From: Zelopaecilomyces penicillatus
Lineage: Eukaryota; Ascomycota; Sordariomycetes; Hypocreales; Pseudodiploosporaceae
Length of the DNA: 64,000 bases
NCBI GenBank assembly: GCA_005765155.1
Contig: VCCP01000008.1
Span: forward strand, 1-64,000
Direction of reading: 5' to 3'
The position numbers and the translations under genes are program-made. Below, piece by piece: positions 25,640-39,619 of the stretch. The first letter of the stretch is position 1. Every line of letters begins with the position of its first letter. The notes beneath the pieces were generated by a model. That model was not told the DNA's origin, did not search any database, and saw only the letters and a program-made list of their open reading frames with translations.

Positions 25640-26071
25640 TATTATAACCTAATAAGATAGTTATATAAATAAGATATAATTATATAAATAAATCAATATA
25701 TACTTAAATTAATAGAATACTAATAATAATTAAATTATTAAACTTATATCTTAAATAAGCAAAGAATCTATTAAATTTATATATAGACTTATAGAACTTA
25801 TAAAAGAAATATCAATAAATTTAATAAATCTATAATATATATATATACCCTTAATTTTCACTCTTTTAGATATAGCTTAGATAATTATTAATATATTTTT
25901 AATTTTATTATATTATTTACTATTACTTATTATACTAATACTTAACCCTAATTATAATACTCTATATCTATTATTAATATAATAGACCTATTATTTAAAA
26001 TACCTTAACTTATTTATTAATATAAACATTTTTTATTAGGTTTATTCTTTAGGAATTTATTAAATATTATA
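25640..26071 (+). repeat. 3' LTR of A2
   Basis: Begins TATTATAACCTAATAAGAT right after a purine tract (AAAAAAGAAAG, 25624-25634) and ends AAATATTATA before CTCTT. Confidence 0.82.
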
Positions 26072-26261
26072 CTCTTTTATTTTTTTTATAATTATTTAAT
26101 AATATTATTTTAATTAATAATCTTTTTAAATAAATAAATAAATCTAAGGAATATATAATTTTTATATTATTATATTATTATAGATATATAATATTATTAT
26201 AGCTTATATATTAATTTTTATAAAGGCTTTTTTAATAATTTATTAAAAGATTTATATTTAT

Positions 26262-26333
26262 TAATTAAAAATATCTTTATTAATAATTAAAAATATCTTT
26301 ATTAATAATTAAATATATCTTTATTAATAATTA
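26262..26333 (+). repeat. 23-bp tandem repeat, three copies
   Basis: Three consecutive units of the form AATATCTTTATTAATAATT with a short AT linker. Confidence 0.75.
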
Positions 26334-26833
26334 AGAAAATTATTATATTAATATTATAAAATTAATTTGAATATTTAATAATTATTTTAAAATAAAATAT
26401 TTTTTATAATTTTATATTCTTATAATTAATACTTTAATATTATTTAAAAAAGTATTATAATATTATTTTAATAATAATTTAATTTTTATATTATTAAATA
26501 AAATATCTTTTTTAATAATTAAATTAAAAAAATAAAAGTTTTATTATAATAGGATTTAAATTTATTTTTTAATAATAAGATTAAAATAATTAAATAATTA
26601 ATTATTTTATTATATAATATATATTTAATATAAAATAAAATAAATATTATTATATAAAATAAAATAAATATTATTATATAAAATCAATATTATATATATA
26701 TAATATATTAATATTTATTTTATTAAAATTATATAATTAAAGATAAATAAAAGTAATTTTAGGATTAAATTAAGATTTATTTTAGAATTATTAAAAACTA
26801 AAATTAATATACTTTATTTTTTAAATAAAAAGA

Positions 26834-27188
26834 TATTTATTATTTATTATTTATTATTTATTATTTATTATTTATTTTTTATTTTTTTATTTATTATTTA
26901 TTATTTATTATTTATTATTTATTATTTATTATTTATTATTTATTATTTATTATTTATTATTTATTATTTATTATTTATTATTTATTATTTATTATTTATT
27001 ATTTATTATTTATTATTTATTATTTATTATTTATTATTTATTATTTATTATTTATTATTTATTATTTATTATTTATTATTTATTATTTATTATTTATTAT
27101 TTATTATTTATTATTTATTATTTATTATTTATTATTTATTATTTATTATTTATTATTTATTATTTATTATTTATTATTTATTATTTAT
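26834..27188 (+). repeat. Heptamer satellite (TTTATTA)n
   Basis: About 350 bp of perfect or near-perfect 7-bp units, TTTATTA, interrupted once near 26870-26892 by a T-rich imperfect stretch. The right part, from about 26893, is a pure array of roughly 42 units. Purity shows recent slippage or unequal exchange within otherwise decayed DNA. Confidence 0.92.
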
Positions 27189-29896
27189 AATATTATTTAT
27201 AATATTATAAATTATTTATTTAAAATATTTAAAAAGAAATATAAGCTTTAATATTAATATAATTAATATTATTATTAAAGAATATATTATAAATCTTAAA
27301 ATTAATTTTTTTTATACTTTTTATATATTATTTTATTAATATTTAAAATTTTTAATAATTTTTAAAAGAATTATAAAATTAAAATATAATTTATTATAAA
27401 ATTTATTTAAAAATATTTTATTAAAATTTATAAATAAAGTAAATTAATAAAAATAATAAAAATAAAAATAATTATAAAAAGATATATAATCTTTATTTTT
27501 AAATTTATTAAAATATAATTAAATTATTAAAATTTTAAATATATAATTAATAAATATTATAATTAAATTATTAAAATGTTAAATATATAATTAATAAATA
27601 TTATAAATATATTTATATAAATTTAAAGATAATTAAAATATATATAATAAATAATAATAAATTTATAATTTATTTATTTTACTAATAAAGTTATTTTTAT
27701 TAAATAATAATATTTTTTTATTTTTTTTATATATTTATATATAATTAAATAAATAAAAACTTTTTTATAAGCTTTAATCTTTAATAGATTATTATTAAAT
27801 AATTTAATTGTTTATTTAAAATTAAAATTTTAATAATAAAAGAATTAAATTAAAAATAAACTTTTATTTATTAAAAATAAATATATTTATATATTTTTAT
27901 AAAGTTCTAATATATATTTTACTTTTTATTATTATATAAATTAATAATATAAGCTTAAAAGTATTTTTATATAATAATATAATTTATTTATAAAATAAAT
28001 AATATAATAATATTATTAAGTATTTATAATAATAATTTATTTATTAATATAATATTTATAATAATTATTAAAAGCTTTATATTAATAGATTTAATAATTA
28101 TATATAAATATAAATATTTTTAAGGCTTTATAAATAAATAATTATAATATTATATTAAATTTAATTATAATAATAATTTTAAATTATTTTATAGATTTAA
28201 TTATAATATATAATAATATAAAAGTATTTTTCAAGACTTTTAATATTAATAATATATATATAAGATTAATTATTTTAAATTTTATTTATTTTAAATTATA
28301 AATATTATAAATTTAAAATCTTATATAAACTTAATCTTAGAGTTTATTCATATAAATAAAATTTAATTTTAATAACTTTATAAATAATATAATAACTTTT
28401 ATTATTAATTTAATATTAAAATATATTATACAATTATAATATATAAATATTTTTTTAAAAAGCCTTTTTATTTTAATATATTTAAAAATAGCTTTATATA
28501 TATTATATAAATATTAATATAAAAATAAGATAATTTAATAGCTTTTTTATTTTTAATAATTATAAATATATTATATTTAAGAAAATAAATAATAATTTAT
28601 TTATATAAAAATAAAATAATAGTTTATTATAAATAATATAATTATAAGATTATATTTAAAGCTTAATTAATTATTATTTATATATTAAAAAGAAATTAAA
28701 AAATAATAAAGAATAAAGGCTATATATAATCCATATTAAACTTTTATTTTATTTTATTTTATTTTAATAAATATAAGAATTTTAATTAATAAATTAATAG
28801 TTTTATATATTTAATATATAAGAATTTAAAATTGTATTTTATTAATACTTTTATAAATCTTTTTTAATTTAATTTAATTTAATAAAAAATAAACTTAAAA
28901 GAATATATTTAATTTAAAAGATTAATTATAATATAAACATAATAATAGCTTTATTTCTTAATTAAATATAATTTAATAATATTAAAAGGATTTATTATAT
29001 ATATAGCTATTAATTTAATTATTAAATAATATTAATTAATCTTAATTATAATTATTTTATTTAATTATAAAACTATATTATTTAAGTCTTATATTAATTA
29101 TCTTATATAATTATATAAAGTATTTTATTTATATTTTATTTTATAAAAATATAAGATTATAAACTATTTTAGTATAAAGATATTTATTTATATTATTAAT
29201 TTAAAAAGCTATTTTTAAGATCTTTTATATTAATATATTAGATTTAATTATTATATTTTTAGTATTTAAAAATATCTCTTTTTTAAATTTAATATCTTAA
29301 TATAATTTAAAAAGCTTTATAATTATTTATATCTTATAATTAATAAATAGCTATTATTACTCTTTAAGCTTATTATAAAAGATATAAAAGAATTAAAAGA
29401 TATTTCTTTTATTTAAAGCTAAATTAATTATAATAATATCTAGATTTATAATTATTTTTCTTACATAAATTAGCTAGTTTTATAATAGCTTAATATTAAT
29501 ATTTTATAAAACTCCTTATAATTTAATATTTAAAATATCTTTAATAAATCTTTATTAATTAATAGATTAATTAATAAAAGAATAATAAATAAAAATAATT
29601 TATATTAAAACAAAAGCTATATTAATCTTTTTATATTAAAGGTATTAAAGAAAAAAGAAATAAAATATAATATATAATATAATATATAATTTAAGGTATT
29701 ATATATTTAATATTATTATAAAGATTACATATTAAAATAAATTAATAAACCCTATATTAAATTAAATCAAATTAATTAAAGAATATTTAAAATATTTATT
29801 ATTAATTAAATATTTTATTAGAATATATTATAATTATTTATAAAAGGTATAATAATTATTATATGATATTATCAGATATTATATACATTATAATAA

Positions 29897-30001
29897 TTAA
29901 ATAATTAGATTATTTATTTCTTTCTTTATTTAATTAGATTATTAAATAGCTAGAATACTAGATTAAATAGAAAAATAAAGGTATCTTTTTATATATAATA
30001 A
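29897..30001 (+). repeat. Terminal direct repeat of C1 (left)
   Basis: TTAAATAATTAGATTATTTA... through ...CTTTTTATATATAATAA, matched almost base for base at 38968-39073 with a few A/G and T/C differences and one indel. Confidence 0.75.
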
Positions 30002-31069
30002 TTCATAATAATTACTTATAGTAATTATATAACCCTTATTCTTATATAATTATTATTAAAAAAAAATTATTTTATTTAATAAATTCTTCTCTTTTAATAA
30101 TTTAATCTATTAATAATATATTTATTATTAAAATAAATATCTAAAAATAAATAAAAATTTATTAATTATTAAATATATTATTAATTTTATATAAATAAAG
30201 TGTATATATATAATTATTATCTTTAAAAAAGATCTTAAAAAGACTAAAAAACTATTAAATACTATTAATTAATATACTTTAATTATTAAGATCTAAAAAA
30301 ATCTATTATTCTATTTCTTTTTAAATTAGATTAAAAGAAAAAGTAAATTTATTTATAATTTATAAAAGTAATATAAATAATATCTAGATCTAATACTAGA
30401 TATAATCTCTTTATCTATAATTAGAATTAATACTAATAAAATATTATTAATACCTTATTATCTTATTAATTAAATTATTCTATTGATTATTATTAAATAT
30501 TTAAAAAACTATACTTAAATATAATATACTTATTTATTCCTATTAATTTTAAATAAATAAATAATAATTTTAAACTATTAAATTAAAATAAATAATTATA
30601 AGTAAGATTTTAATATAAAGCTATATTAATAATAAAAAAATTAAGAATTAGATTTATATCTTTTAATTAAATTAAATAATATTATTAATAATTATTAAAA
30701 AGAGTTAATTAAAATCTTTTTTTAAATAAAAAAGTATAAAAAAGACCTATTATATTATCTAATATTAATAAATAAAATATTTATAATATTAATTATATTC
30801 GTTTTAAAGTATTATTATAAATAATCTTATTTTTATTAAATAATAAGATTATATTATTATTATCCTTATTAATTAGTTTATTCTTTTTATTTTATTAAAA
30901 AATAATTATTTATTTTAAGATAAGAATTAAAGATATAGCTAAAATATAATATATTTTTATATTAAATAATTAAAATAAGATCTCTTTCAGGCTATTAAAT
31001 ATAATACCTTTTATTAATCTATTAAATAAATAATTCTAGATATTATTTAAATAAATAATTAAAAATATA

Positions 31070-31375
31070 ATAAATAAAATAAATAATAAAATAAATAATA
31101 AAATAAATAATAAAATAAATAATAAAATAAATAATAAAATAAATAATAAAATAAATAATAAAATAAATAATAAAATAAATAATAAAATAAATAATAAAAT
31201 AAATAATAAAATAAATAATAAAATAAATAATAAAATAAATAATAAAATAAATAATAAAATAAATAATAAAATAAATAATAAAATAAATAATAAAATAAAT
31301 AATAAAATAAATAATAAAATAAATAATAAAATAAATAATAAAAGAAATAATAAAAGAAATAATAAAAGAAATAAT
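31070..31375 (+). repeat. 12-bp satellite (AAATAATAAAAT)n inside C1
   Basis: About 25 tandem units; the last three carry an A-to-G change (AAAAGAAATAAT, 31342-31375), marking the array edge. The array is absent from the corresponding part of C2 and of the 46-kb fragment. Confidence 0.92.
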
Positions 31376-32837
31376 TAATTAATTTTAATAAGGAAATATA
31401 AATGTATAATATAATAGATAAAAGATTTAAAAAATCAGAATATTTAATCCTAAATTAGAAATATTATTTAATAGATTAAATATAATATAAATTAAAAATA
31501 ATATAATTTAAAGAAATATAAATCTTTTTATTAAAAGTATTTAAGATAATATAATTTATTTATTTTATATTAAGATAATATATATAAATCTTTCTTAATT
31601 ATTTTATAATAAGATGTTATATTAATAAATTAATATAATAATGAAGTAATAATATTAGAATATTAAAAGATCTATTAATATATAAATTATAGTATTATAA
31701 AAGTAATTTAAAATAAATGAAATTAATCCTATTAAAAAACTATTAATTATAAAATATTTAAAAGAAGATTATTATTAAAATATTAATATTAAAGAATAAA
31801 TATTAAAACTATTTTTAAATAGCTAGAATAATAGGCTTTAAATTAATCAATTAATAATTAAATTAAATTTATATTTATTTAAATAAATCCTTAAATAAAT
31901 CAATTTTCTATTTATAAAAAATATAAGTTTAATAAAATATCTTAATTATATTTATAAAAAATAATAAATATAATAAATAATATTAATTAAAATTAAATTA
32001 CTCTTTTATATAATAATATTAAGGTATTATAAAATAAATAATATTAAAGTAATTAAATTAATATATATATTTGAAAAAAAAAAAATTAAATATATTATAA
32101 TAAAAGTAATTAATAATTTAATTAATAAAGATAATAAAATAAAAATCTATAATAAATAAATTAAATCTTTATATTAAACTAAAATATATAGAATAGCTTG
32201 ATTTAAATAAGATTATATAATTAATTAATAAATTAAATAAATTAAAGATTAAATAGTATATTTTATAATAAAGATTAAATAAATCCTTAAAGATAATTAA
32301 AATATATACTTTCTTATAATAAATTAAATTAATAAATATAGAAATTTTATAATATATTATAATTAAGACTTAATAATAATACCTATTAAAGAAATAATTA
32401 ATATTATTATTAAAATAAAAAATATCTAATCTATTTAATATTAATAATAAATATATAGATATTAGGTATAGAATAATTATATATACTATTAAGATAAAGA
32501 TAATAAAGATATTAATATTAATATTAAAGATAAGGGTATTAAGAAATATAAATAATAATTAAAGATAATTAAATATTAAATAATATTTAAGTTTATTATA
32601 TATAATTTTAATAAAAGCTATTATATCTTAAATGATATTAATAAAATCTTTTTTAATTCTTTTTATAAATTATCTTTAATATTTATTTTAATAGAAATAT
32701 CTTTATTTTAATAAATTCTTCTTTTTAACCTATTTATTCTATTATTTAAATATATAAATAAAAAAAAAAAGATATATAAAAGAATTATTTAAAATATAAT
32801 ATATATTTTAAGATAAGATCTTTATTAATATATTATA

Positions 32838-32960
32838 TATTTATAAATAATTATATTATATTTATAAATAATTATATTATATTTATAAATAATTATATTA
32901 TATTTATAAATACTTATATTATATTTATAAATAATTATATTATATTTATAAATACTTATA
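32838..32960 (+). repeat. 21-bp tandem repeat inside C1
   Basis: Five to six units of TTATAAATAATTATATTATAT, with two units carrying an A-to-C variant (AAATACTT). Confidence 0.85.
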
Positions 32961-35900
32961 ATATACTAAAAAAAAGTATATTTAATAAATTAATTATATT
33001 ATTAAAATAATTAAATAAGAGAAGTATAATAATTTATTTTAAATAAATTTATCTATATAAAGGAAAATATATAAAGATATATACCTTTATTTTTAATAAG
33101 ATTAAATTATTAAAATAAATTAAAAATCTAAAGATAAGGAATTAATAAGATATAATTATTTAAAAATTAATATAAGATTTATATTAGATAAAGTAATAAT
33201 AACTATTATAATTAATATAATATACTTAAATATATTAATTAATAAAGAATAATTGTAATAAAGTTCATTAAATATAATATTTTATAAGATAAATAAATTA
33301 AAGTTAATATAAGAAATAATTAAGCTATTTTAAATTATTAATAAAACTAGATTTAACTTTTATATTATTAAATAAATTAATAAAAATATAATATATATTT
33401 ATTTTATATTTAATATATAATTAATAAAGGATTTAAAATTAAATATATTATTAAAAATAAAATTTATTAATAAATATAATATTAATATTTGAATAATAAA
33501 AAAAAGGTTTTAAATTTATATTATTTATAATATATTAATACCTTTTAAAATATAAATAAAATATAAATTAATTTATAAAAGGGTAATAATATTATAAAAT
33601 ATAATAATTCCTTTAAGATTAAAAGAATAAATCCTAATAAATTATATTTATTTAAATTATTATAATCTATATTTTATAAAAAGAATATATTATTTTATAT
33701 TAAAGAATACTTTAATTATGGATTATATCTATATCTTAAATATATTAAGGGTATTATTTATAATAAATTAAATTATAATAATGAATAATATAAATAAATT
33801 AATGAGATATTAATATAAATAAAAATTAAGATATTTAAATAATTATAATAGATATAGATATTATATTAAATTATAAGAAAATATTAATATTATAATAAGC
33901 TATATAAATATAATAAATAATAAATTTAATCTATTTAATAAGATAATTAAAATATTAAATCTATTTATAAATAAATTATAAAAGAAAATTAATTTATATT
34001 TAATAAATAAATATAATATTAAGAATCTTAAAAAGATTCTATTATTAAATTAATTAAATTAAATAAAATAAAAATTAAATAAGGAATCTATATATCTAAA
34101 AATTCTAAAAAGGCTATTATTATTATAAAATTAATTAAATCTTATAATATATAAGATAATTAAGATATAATTCTAATAAATAAAAAAGATAAGATAAAAG
34201 TTAATTTAATAAAAGGCTAATAGAATAAGAAATTAATAATAAAATCTTATTTATGAAAAATTAAAGATAGGAAATTTCTTAATATTATAATAAATAATCT
34301 TTATAATTAAGAATATATCAGCTAGATAAAAAAACTAATACTATTTAATTATTTTATTTTTATTATATAATAATAAATTATAAATAAATAAAAAAAAGGA
34401 TTATTATTAATTTAAAATAATTAAATAAAATCATTATATTAAATATTTACTTTATTTCTTTATAAAAAAAGATAATATTATCTTTAAAAGATAAAAAATA
34501 TATATTAATATTAGATATATTAGTATTTTTCTATTTATTATTAATATATAATAAATATAAGGATAAAATAATTATAATTAATTTATAAGGATTAAAAATA
34601 TCTTATATTATATTAATAGGATTTAAAAATAATCTAGGTTTTATATATTAATTTATAGATTAAAGATTATATTCTTATAAAGAATTTAATAAAATATATA
34701 TTTATAATATTATTATTTTCAATAATAACTTTAAGAATTATTATAAGTATTTATATAGAGTATTATATCTCTTTAAAAAGCTATAATTAATAATTTTATT
34801 CTTAAAGTCTTTTTATATATATTTATTAATTAAATTATTTAGATTTTAAATTAATATATTTAATATAAGTATAATAAAAAATAAAATAAAGGTATTAAAA
34901 AAGATAAAAATATTAATTATACTAGCTAATCTAGAAATATATCTAAAAAAAATAATCTTTTTTAAATAATTTATTTATAGATTTTAAATAAAGGCTAAAT
35001 CCTTAAAAATATATAAAATAAATTTATTAGATAAATTAAGAAAAGATAATTAAACTATTAAAAAAATTAATAAAAAAAAAAGAATATTTAAAATAAAGAA
35101 AGTTTTATTTAAATTAATATTAATTAAGAAGGAATTATTTAAATTACTATAAAAGTATTTAATAAAAGAGATAATATTATATTATTATAATCTAATAAAA
35201 TCTATTTCTTTTTAAACTTAATGTAAATAAATAAGAAATAAGATTTTTTATCTTTTATTTTAAAAATAATATATAGGATAATAAAAATATATTAATTTAA
35301 TAAATATAAATAATTATATTTTTAAAGAGATTATTAATAAAGTTTAAGAAAAGATATAAACTAATTAAGCTTAAAGTTAGATATTTAATATAATTATATT
35401 AAAAATTAAAAATAATAATTTAATTATTAAGCTAATTAATTATAATCCTAATAGATTATATAATAATAAAAGGAATAATTAATTATATAAATATATTAAT
35501 ATTAGATTTAATAAAGATAACCTATTAATTTATAATAGTATTTATTTATTTAAGTTAATATAAGCTGAATATATATTATATCTTAAAAAAGATAAATTTT
35601 ATATTTAATATATTATTATAATTTTTAATTAAAGATAAAGAATTTTATAAAAAGATTTAAGAAACTTTATTAAAAAAGAAAATGATAAATAAGCTTAGTA
35701 ATATCCAAAATAAAAATATATATTATTCTATAATTATAATATTAATTAATAATAAATTAAAAGGTAAATTTATTAAAGAATATATAAAGGATAATAAATT
35801 TATTAAAGTAATTAAAATAATTAAAATATAAAAACCTAAATAAGAAAATAATATAAAAGAAAAACTATTAAATATAAAATTATTATTTATAATAAAATAT

Positions 35901-36770
35901 AAGCTATTATATTATTTAGAATTAGATAATATAAGGAAATTATATATTTTGTGAAATTATATAATAAGTATATTAATAAAAATATATAATTAAAATTTCT
36001 ATATAAGGATATATAAGATTATTATAGCTTTAAATAATTTAATACTTTATAAAATAATAAAATAAATAAAATAATAAATATCTTATTATAAGATATATTT
36101 AGAAAATTTAATAGATTAAATAAAATTATTAAATAAATTATAATTAATAATAAAGCTATATAAGCTATTTTATATAATAACTATTAATTTTATTATAAGA
36201 TTATTAAAAAATATACCTTAATTATTTTAAAAGATATTAAAATATAAATATCTATTTAATATAATAATAATAATAATCTATAAATAAAATAGAAAATCAA
36301 TTTTAATCCTAGGATTAATCTATTATACTATTAAATAATAAACTAAAATATAATTAAAAATCTTATTATTATATAATTAAAAGGTATTTAAAGTTATAAT
36401 TAATAATTAAGATATAAAATTTATTTTAGATTTTTAAAAGGGATTCTTTAAAATATTAAAGACTAAACTTACTTTTAATATTATATATTATCTATAAATT
36501 AATAGATTATTTAAAGGAAAAAAATAAATTATAAAATTAATATTAAGATATTATTTAATAATATTAGATATATTATAAATAAAGATAATTCTAATATTAT
36601 AATTCTTATTAAATAATTTAATAAATAATCCTATATAAAAATTATTAAATAAATTAATTATAGGATTTAAATTAAATAAATTAATAAAATTATTATAAAT
36701 AAATATTAATAAAATAGATATTAAGATATTAGATACCTTAAGGTATTTATTTATTAATAAAGTTAATTAT

Positions 36771-36857
36771 ATAATAAATATAATAAATATAATAAATATA
36801 ATAAATATAATAAATATAATAAATATAATAAATATAATAAATATAATAAATATAATA
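36771..36857 (+). repeat. 9-bp satellite (ATAATAAAT)n inside C1
   Basis: About nine perfect tandem units within the distal pol region of C1. Confidence 0.9.
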
Positions 36858-38967
36858 ATAATATATATAGAGTATAGTTATAATTAAAAGTATAGATTAA
36901 TAAAGTTTTAGGTAAATAATAAAGTATATTTAAGATTATATAAGGGTTATTAATTATTAAATAAATTATTATAAAAATAATTATAATAATAAATAATATC
37001 TTTTAAAGTATTTAAATATATTAATTTATTAATATATAAATTAGATTTATTTATTTATTAAGATATTAATTAAGTAATATTAATTATATATCTATATTTA
37101 ATATTTAATAAAATTAATTTACTTAATAGGATATTATATAAATAAATATAATTAATAAAGATTAAAGAATAAAATAAAGAATAAGAGATCTAAAAAATTA
37201 TTAAAACTTAAATAAAAAAAATAGATATCTATAAACTAAATATATAATTAAATAAAAGGGATTTAAATTAAATTAAAATAAATAAATAAAGAAAAAGAAA
37301 AAAGCTTATATAGATTATAATAAGTGTAATTAAAGATTATAAATAAAAAAACCCTATTTAAAAATTATAAGAAATATATCTATTAAAGAAAAAAGAATAA
37401 AAAAAGATATTTAATATATTAAGGATAAATTTATAGATAGTACTATTGAAAAAAAGTTAAAAAAAAAGAAATTATTAATTAATAAAGCAAAGAAAAAAAG
37501 ATTAATTTTATTAATTTCTTTAAAGAATAAATCTATTATAAAAATTAATAAAAAAGGTATTTTATTATAATAAATTAATAAATAATTTTATTTAATAATA
37601 AAGTATTTAATATTTAATTAATAAATTATAAAATAATAAATATATACTATATTAGTTTATTAACTTATTATAATATTATATATTTTAAAAATCTAGATAT
37701 TAAAGAATTAAGGATATATTGTCATATATTAATAATTAAATTATTTTTTTATATTAGATTAGATTATAAAGATTATTCAAATTAATTAATATTATAATTA
37801 TAAAATTTAAAATAATTAAAGTTCTTTTTAAAGAAAAATAATAAATATAAAATAAATTAAAGAATATTAAAAAATAGTTAAAGAAGCTTAAAATAAAAGT
37901 CTTAAATATAGATATTAATTAAATATTATATCTAGAATTTATATTATTATTATATATTATTAAGATATTTAAAAAACTCCTAAATAAAGAATAACAAAAT
38001 ATAATACATATTATTAATAAATATTAACTATTTTAATAATTTTTTAATTATTATTATATATTATAAAAAATAAAGATTATTTCTTTTATTAGATATTTTA
38101 AAGGAATACTTTTATTTTATTAAAGAAATAATTCCTAATAATAAAGCTATAAAATAATTAAATAAGTTATTTATAAGATTTATTATATTAATTAATATAT
38201 ATCTTTTAATAATTAATAGATTAAATAAAGATTATTAAAAAGATTATATATTAGATTTAAATAAAAATAATTTTAAAGAAAAAGTCTTTATATATATAAG
38301 AGAATAAAGTTTTAAGATAAAGAAATCTAATCTATTATTTAATAAAATATTAAATAAATCTATATTCCTATTTTAGATAGATTATTTATATTAATACTAA
38401 GATAATAAGGTATTATAATTAAAATTTAAAATTAATATAATATTAATAATAATTTTAATAATAAATATTAAATATATAAAATAATTTAATTTATTTATTA
38501 AGGAATTAAATTATAATAATATTAAAAATCTATTAATAAAATAAAAAAAGAATAAAATAAAAATATAATAAAGAATAAAGGTATTAATAAATACTTTATT
38601 ATTATAAAAAGATCTAAATATAATTAAAATATCTAAAGAAATAATATTAATATTAATAATTAATAACTAAGTTCTTTATAATAAATTAAACAAAAATTAA
38701 ATATATTACTATAATTATATAATTAATAAATATATAAATTAGATTATTTATTATATTATATAAATATAATTATCTAGAAAATATAATATTAAAAAGGGAG
38801 ATTTATATAATATAAGATAGATTTATAATTAATTAATAAGAAGTTTATAATATAATAATTAAGATAAAAATAGGTATTAATAAAGTAATTAAATATATAA
38901 AAGCAGATCTATAAAAGGAAATTATAACCCTAAGATAAGATTTAAATATATTAATAAAGGATTAAAG

Positions 38968-39073
38968 TTAAATAATTAGATTATTTATTCCTTTATTTAT
39001 TTAATTAGATTATTAAATAATTAAAATACTAGATTAAATAAAAGAATAAAGGTATTCTTTTTATATATAATAA
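38968..39073 (+). repeat. Terminal direct repeat of C1 (right)
   Basis: Partner of 29897-30001. Purine-rich sequence and an AAAAAGGGAGA tract (38791-38801) lie about 170 bp upstream. Confidence 0.72.
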
Positions 39074-39419
39074 AAAGATAAAATAATTATATTAAGAAAT
39101 ATAATATAATTTAATAAAAACTAATATAATATAAATAATTATTATTTAAGATAATATTAAATAAATAAAAGACTTATATAAAAGGTTTAATTAAATAATA
39201 TATATTTATTATAAATTAAATTAAAAACTATTTATAAAATAATAATTTAAATTTATAATATTTAATAAATATTAATATATACTATTAATTTAAATAATAT
39301 TATTAAATATTTTATAATTATATATAATAATATTAATTAAAATTAAAAAAAAAGGCATTATTTTATTTTATATAATTATATTAATTAAAAGTAATCTTAA
39401 TTTCAAAATTTATAATAAT
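39074..39419. other. AT-rich spacer between C1 and B
   Basis: Desert-type sequence with no ORF or recognised motif; ends at the TSD of element B. Confidence 0.6.
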
Positions 39420-39424
39420 ATATA
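39420..39424. repeat. TSD ATATA of element B (left)
   Basis: ATATA before the 5' LTR matches ATATA at 46165-46169 after the 3' LTR. The sequence is low complexity, so the match alone is weak, but it coincides exactly with the LTR limits. Confidence 0.55.
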
Positions 39425-39619
39425 TATAACAGGATCAGATACCTAGATACCTAATTATAATATATAACCTAGAAGATTATTAATTATCAGGGCTTTAATA
39501 GCCTTTTATACCTAAAGGATATAAAAGAAAAATAACTTAGCTTAAATATAAGTCTTATTATTAATTAATTAATAGAAGCTATATAATCCTATCTAGCTAT
39601 ACCTAGAATTCCTTTTATA
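39425..39619 (+). repeat. 5' LTR of B
   Basis: TATAACAGGATCAGATACC... to ...GAATTCCTTTTATA; 195 bp, aligned end to end with 45970-46164 with few, mostly transition differences. Confidence 0.88.

Larger units (their letters stand above)
18742..26071 (+). mobile_element. Degenerate Ty3/gypsy-like LTR retrotransposon, family A copy 2 (A2)
   Basis: 7.33 kb with two 432-bp LTRs (18742-19173, 25640-26071). All coding frames are destroyed, but plus-strand pol order can be read. Around 22250-22480 the sequence retains the RT fingers/palm pattern (G-Y-P-I-I-F-I-L-K-K, then a D-Y-x-x-L-N-like block). The catalytic site reads Y-L-N-N-I-L-I-F at 22647 onward, RIP-altered YLDD. A CX2CX4HX4C-like gag knuckle remnant lies near 20060-20110. 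Mutation load looks lower than in A1. A dead element directly downstream of VTS1. Confidence 0.87.
26077..29895. repeat. RIP-like AT-rich block between A2 and element C1
   Basis: No ORF and almost no C or G. It contains a three-copy 23-bp repeat (26262-26333), a duplicated block at 26635-26690, the heptamer array at 26834-27188 and a duplicated unit at about 27530-27605. The 27.9-29.9 kb part resembles decayed transposon sequence but I could not assign a family. Confidence 0.65.
29896..39073 (+). mobile_element. Degenerate gypsy-like retroelement, family C direct copy (C1)
   Basis: About 9.2 kb between 105-bp direct repeats (29897-30001 and 38968-39073) that look like short LTRs; I found no clear TSD. 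Plus-strand RT remnants lie at about 34.55-35.0 kb: a G-F-x-N-N-P-G-F-I-like block, then a catalytic site reading Y-I-Y-N-I-I-I-F at 34697-34720, then a YLxLT-like motif near 34945. The inverted copy C2 reads Y-I-N-N-I at the same place, so the ancestor was YIDDI. C1 serves as the empty site for two insertions in C2. It holds satellite arrays at 31070-31375 and 36771-36857. No frame is intact. Confidence 0.72.

Noticed and set aside
26834..27188. CRISPR array or telomere
   Set aside because: The repeats have no spacers and the unit TTTATTA is not a telomeric repeat; it is a simple satellite.
29897..39073. TSD for element C1
   Set aside because: The bases next to the two terminal repeats (TAATA-type left, AAAGA-type right) do not match, so no duplication is claimed.
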